Assembly: GCF_010550675.1 (NCBI RefSeq)
Contig: NZ_JAAGOA010000002.1
Coordinates: 62,001-126,000 of the forward strand
Length of the DNA stretch: 64,000 nucleotides
Reading direction: 5' to 3'
Origin: Phytoactinopolyspora halotolerans
GTDB lineage: Bacteria; Actinomycetota; Actinomycetes; Jiangellales; Jiangellaceae
How positions within the stretch are numbered: the stretch's first letter is position 1; every line of letters starts with the position of its first letter. The position numbers and the translations under genes are program-made. The notes beneath the pieces were generated by a model. It did no database searches. It was not told where the DNA came from and saw nothing but the letters and a program-made list of their open reading frames with translations. Of this stretch, positions 61,248 through 64,000 are shown piece after piece.

Positions 61248-61580
61248 ATGGTGAATGACCGAGTCGTCGAGTGGGCCGCGTGGTGCCATGTCGAACGGAC
61301 AGTGACCTGGTGGCTCGACGAAGACAGATCCATGACGACCGACACCCGACCGTGGGACGACGTCGTGGAAGTCACCGGCGCTGGTCGGCCCCTGCGTCCT
61401 CGAGCGACGATGGCGGCCATTGGCCGAGCCTGGCTCAGCTCAGCCCTTCACGCCCACCACCTCAAGGCGGATCGCTCGTACGCACAAGCGCGCGCCTCAT
61501 CAGCCGATCGAGTGTCACTCGACGGTGCAGTCGCGCAGCGCCGGCCTCGGTCGTGGCACAGCGCTCTGAGTTTCGCCTGA
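61248..61580 (+). CDS. Doubtful small ORF, 110 aa
   Basis: Reads MVNDRVVEWAAWCHVERTV near its start; third positions are fairly G/C rich over the first 70 codons, then decay. No homology is recognisable and no good ribosome site precedes it. It may be debris from the ligase locus. The remaining bases to 61750 show nothing. Confidence 0.22.
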   Translation: MVNDRVVEWAAWCHVERTVTWWLDEDRSMTTDTRPWDDVVEVTGAGRPLRPRATMAAIGRAWLSSALHAHHLKADRSYAQARASSADRVSLDGAVAQRRPRSWHSALSFA

Positions 61581-61750
61581 GATCCGCGCGTGAGGCTGGA
61601 TCCCGCTCGGCATCACCGTCGGGCAGCCGGAGGCGGCGTGGCCGATGGGGTGAGAAGCCCGATCGTTCGCAGCCGGTGTCGAACTGCACGTGCGCATGTG
61701 AAAGGGGATGGGGGCGCGGACTCGCATGAGCATCGAGCCCTCAAGAATCT

Positions 61751-63886
61751 ATGGCGTCTCGTCTTGCTGCCATCGTCGTCAATCTTCGTCGTTCCTTGAT
61801 CGTGGTCGGTGTCGCCAGCCTGAGCGGCGTGTTGCTGGCCGGTCTGGCGTTGCCGGTGGTGGCCGGTGTGGGGCTCATGGCGCGCGAGACGGCTCAGACG
61901 TTTCAGGAGATGCCCTCGGAGCTGGCGCATCTGCCGCTGCCGGAACGATCGACAGTGCTGGATGCCGACGGCAACGTGCTGGCCACGTTCTATTCCGAGA
62001 ACCGCATCTATGTGGGCCTGGACAACATCGCCCCGGCGATGCGGGACGCGATGCTGGCGATCGAGGACGACCGGTTCTACGACCGTGGGCCGATCGACTT
62101 CCAAGGCACGGCGCGGGCGCTCATCCGTAATGTCGAGGCCGGTGAGACTACCGGTGGGGGCTCGACGCTCACTCAGCAGTACGTGAAGCTGGTCCGGCTG
62201 GCCCAGGCCGAGACCGATGCCGAGCGAGCCGAGGTGCTGGAGAGCAGCGGCATCGACGGCTATAGGCGCAAGCTGGAGGAGCTTCGCATGGCCATCGGTG
62301 TGGAGGAGCAGTACACCAAGGACGAGATCTTCGAGCGGTATCTGAACATCGCCTACTTCGGCGCGGGCGCGTACGGGGTGGAGGCGGCAGCGCGGGCGTT
62401 CTTCTCCACGACGGCGGCCGACCTGACGTTGCCGCAGGCGGCCACTATCGCCGGGCTGGTCCAGTCGCCGTCGGCCACCGATCCGACCCGCAATCCTGAG
62501 CCGGCGCTGAACCGCCGCAACGTGGTGTTGGACCGGATGGCGGAGACGGGCCGGATCACCGAAGCGGAGGCCGCCCAGGCGCGGGAGACCGACCTGGGCT
62601 TGAACCTGTCGGCGTCGCCGAACGGATGTGTGTCGTCCTATGCCGGGTTCTTCTGCGACTACCTGCTGCACGAGGTCCGCACGCTCTCCGAGCTCGGCGA
62701 CACTCCGGAGGAACGCGAGGATCGGCTCCTCACCGGCGGCCTGACCATCCAGGCGACCATCGACCGAGACATCCAGGAGGCGGCCGACGCGGCGATCGCC
62801 GACCGGGTCGGCGCCACCGACGAGCCGATCGGGGCGGCGGCCACGGTGGAGCCGAGCAGCGGGTTCATCCGAGCCCTGTCGAACTCGCGCACCTACGGCG
62901 ACGAGGGCGCGGGGTCGTCGTTCATCAATTACGCCGTCGACGCGTCGATGGGTGGCGGGGCCGGCATCCAGTCTGGGTCGACGTTCAAGACATGGGTCCT
63001 GGCGGCTGCGATCCGGCAAGGCCGCGGCGTCGACACCGCGATCAACTCCCCCCAGACGATCGACATGAGCGACGAGCCGTTCCGCATCTGCCAGAACGGT
63101 CAGACCGTCACGCGCGACCCGGACTACACACCAGCCAACTCCACAGGGTCCGGCACGTTTACCATGCGCCAGGCAACCGAGCGGTCGGTCAACACGTACT
63201 TCATCGAACTCTCCCAGCGCACCGGCCTGTGTGACCCGGCCACGATCGCCCAGGGCGCCGGCGTGTACCGGGCCGACGGCGCCGAACTGCGCCAGGTGCC
63301 GTCGTTCGCGCTCGGATCGAACGAAGTCTCGCCGCTGGCCATGGCCGGCGGCTACGGCATGTTCGCCAACCGCGGCATGTACTGCCCGTCGACCTCCATC
63401 GCGACGATCACCGACACCAACGGCGAAGTCCTCGTCGACCACACCGACCCGGACTGCGAGCGAGTACTCGACGCCGATGTCGCCGACACCGTGGCCGATG
63501 TGCTCGCGGGAGTGATCAGTACCCCCGGTGCCACCGGCACCCGCATGCAGCTCAACGACGGACGTCCGGCCGCCGGCAAGACCGGCACCACGAACGACTC
63601 CATCGCCGTGTGGTTCGCCGGCTTCACCCCACAGCTGGCAACGGGGGTGGCGGTCGCCGACGTCGACGGACGGATCACCTCACTGGTGAACCACGAGTTC
63701 CACGGCGACCGGCTCGGCTCGTCCGGAGTCTGTGGCGGATGCATTCCCGGGCCGATCTGGAAGGACATCATGGACGCAGCCCACGAGGACCTCGACGTGG
63801 TCGACTTTCCACAGCCCGACCCCGAAACCCTTCAAGGCGACCAACCCGCCCAACGGCCTGAGACCGCCGGCAACGACGCTGAATGA
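61751..63886 (+). CDS. Class A penicillin-binding protein (transglycosylase/transpeptidase)
   Basis: A 711-residue peptidoglycan synthase with one N-terminal transmembrane helix. GT51 domain: AIEDDRFYDRGPIDFQGTARA (catalytic Glu), GGGSTLTQQYVK, and YLNIAYFGAGAYGVEAAA. Transpeptidase domain: SGSTFKTWV (SxxK Ser), ERSVNTYFIEL (SxN) and AAGKTGTTNDS (KTG). No PASTA domains; the tail is acidic and Pro/Gln rich. The ATG has no strong ribosome site. It builds wall glycan strands and cross-links outside the membrane. Confidence 0.93.
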   Translation: MASRLAAIVVNLRRSLIVVGVASLSGVLLAGLALPVVAGVGLMARETAQTFQEMPSELAHLPLPERSTVLDADGNVLATFYSENRIYVGLDNIAPAMRDAMLAIEDDRFYDRGPIDFQGTARALIRNVEAGETTGGGSTLTQQYVKLVRLAQAETDAERAEVLESSGIDGYRRKLEELRMAIGVEEQYTKDEIFERYLNIAYFGAGAYGVEAAARAFFSTTAADLTLPQAATIAGLVQSPSATDPTRNPEPALNRRNVVLDRMAETGRITEAEAAQARETDLGLNLSASPNGCVSSYAGFFCDYLLHEVRTLSELGDTPEEREDRLLTGGLTIQATIDRDIQEAADAAIADRVGATDEPIGAAATVEPSSGFIRALSNSRTYGDEGAGSSFINYAVDASMGGGAGIQSGSTFKTWVLAAAIRQGRGVDTAINSPQTIDMSDEPFRICQNGQTVTRDPDYTPANSTGSGTFTMRQATERSVNTYFIELSQRTGLCDPATIAQGAGVYRADGAELRQVPSFALGSNEVSPLAMAGGYGMFANRGMYCPSTSIATITDTNGEVLVDHTDPDCERVLDADVADTVADVLAGVISTPGATGTRMQLNDGRPAAGKTGTTNDSIAVWFAGFTPQLATGVAVADVDGRITSLVNHEFHGDRLGSSGVCGGCIPGPIWKDIMDAAHEDLDVVDFPQPDPETLQGDQPAQRPETAGNDAE

Positions 63887-64000
63887 CGCGGCCCGCTGCT
63901 GGCCGCGCTGGACGTCGCGTCGGCGGCGGACGTGCTCGAGGCGCTGCCGGACGGGCTGGACACCGTCGTGGCCTCGGGTGGGAAGGGGTTCTCCGTCGGA
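63887..64000 (+). pseudogene. 5'-truncated ABC transporter ATPase, runs off window
   Basis: Directly after the PBP stop, in the same frame, the codons read ALDVASAADVLEALPDGLDT and ASGGKGFSVG, which match the alpha-helical region before the signature of ABC exporters, where FSGGQRQR is expected next. There is no Walker A, membrane domain or start codon upstream, so the head is lost. The window ends before the signature. Confidence 0.65.

Overview
The window is high-GC DNA from a free-living actinobacterium. The evidence is the strong G/C bias at third codon positions, many GTG starts, an encoded CCA on the tRNA, an IdeR/DmdR-type iron box, a PSP1-holB-tmk-topA block, and many lipoproteins with Asp/Glu/Gly/Ser-rich linkers. 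A relative of Jiangella or another soil genus is my guess only. There is no phage, transposase, integrase or CRISPR array.

Layout. 1-5.7 kb: end of an SPFH/slipin gene, a small hypothetical gene, a two-gene (split) transketolase behind a MerR-type promoter, and a 1102-residue fusion of an EndoQ-like PHP nuclease to a UvrD helicase. 5.9-8.2 kb: core-MetE-like methyltransferase, zinc-ribbon protein with a repeat tail, zinc-ribbon P-loop kinase. 8.3-11.5 kb: xylose/ribose-type ABC operon (binding protein, single-cassette ATPase, permease). 11.5-13.7 kb: membrane protein with an operator, MOSC protein, F420-type nitroreductase, tRNA-Thr and a long hairpin. 13.8-28.1 kb: housekeeping and envelope block with an L,D-transpeptidase, a Tap-like hydrolase with an acidic insert, PSP1, FkbM methyltransferase, holB, tmk, a DUF1906/SH3 exported protein, a serpin, a DedA protein, topA and a YggS protein. 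28.2-31.5 kb: orphan solute-binding lipoprotein and exported DUF6351 protein. 31.6-38.8 kb: MerR plus aldo/keto reductase, a GGEEF diguanylate cyclase next to a 72-bp tandem repeat, MFS pump, CAP lipoprotein, M28 peptidase, second MerR. 38.9-46.3 kb: imine-reductase-like enzyme, SDR/MaoC pair with a divergent MarR, MFS pump with a divergent GlxA-type regulator, large methyltransferase, DUF2470 gene behind an iron box. 46.3-50 kb: two palindromic repeat arrays, an APH-like kinase, a sarcosine-oxidase-like flavoenzyme, an alpha/beta hydrolase. 50-55.6 kb: a tightly packed six-gene operon (two permeases, ATPase, binding protein, stand-alone ThDP-enzyme middle domain, aldehyde dehydrogenase). 55.7-57.6 kb: Nudix, MarR, SDR. 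57.7-60.5 kb: a cassette of WXG100-like small protein, 650-residue DUF6571-like protein and lipoprotein. 60.8-64 kb: DNA-ligase remnant, class A penicillin-binding protein, headless ABC ATPase remnant.

How the parts may work together. The orphan binding protein at 28.3 kb is a clear paralogue of the one in the 50-55.6 kb operon, so both could feed one transporter. The exported DUF6351 protein next to the orphan could release the ligand outside the cell; this is inference. The least understood units are the WXG100-like/DUF6571-like/lipoprotein cassette, the EndoQ-UvrD fusion, and the transporter operon with its isolated ThDP middle domain. Several regulator genes (MerR, two MarR, a GlxA type) have perfect or near-perfect dyads beside them, so their targets can be proposed from sequence alone.
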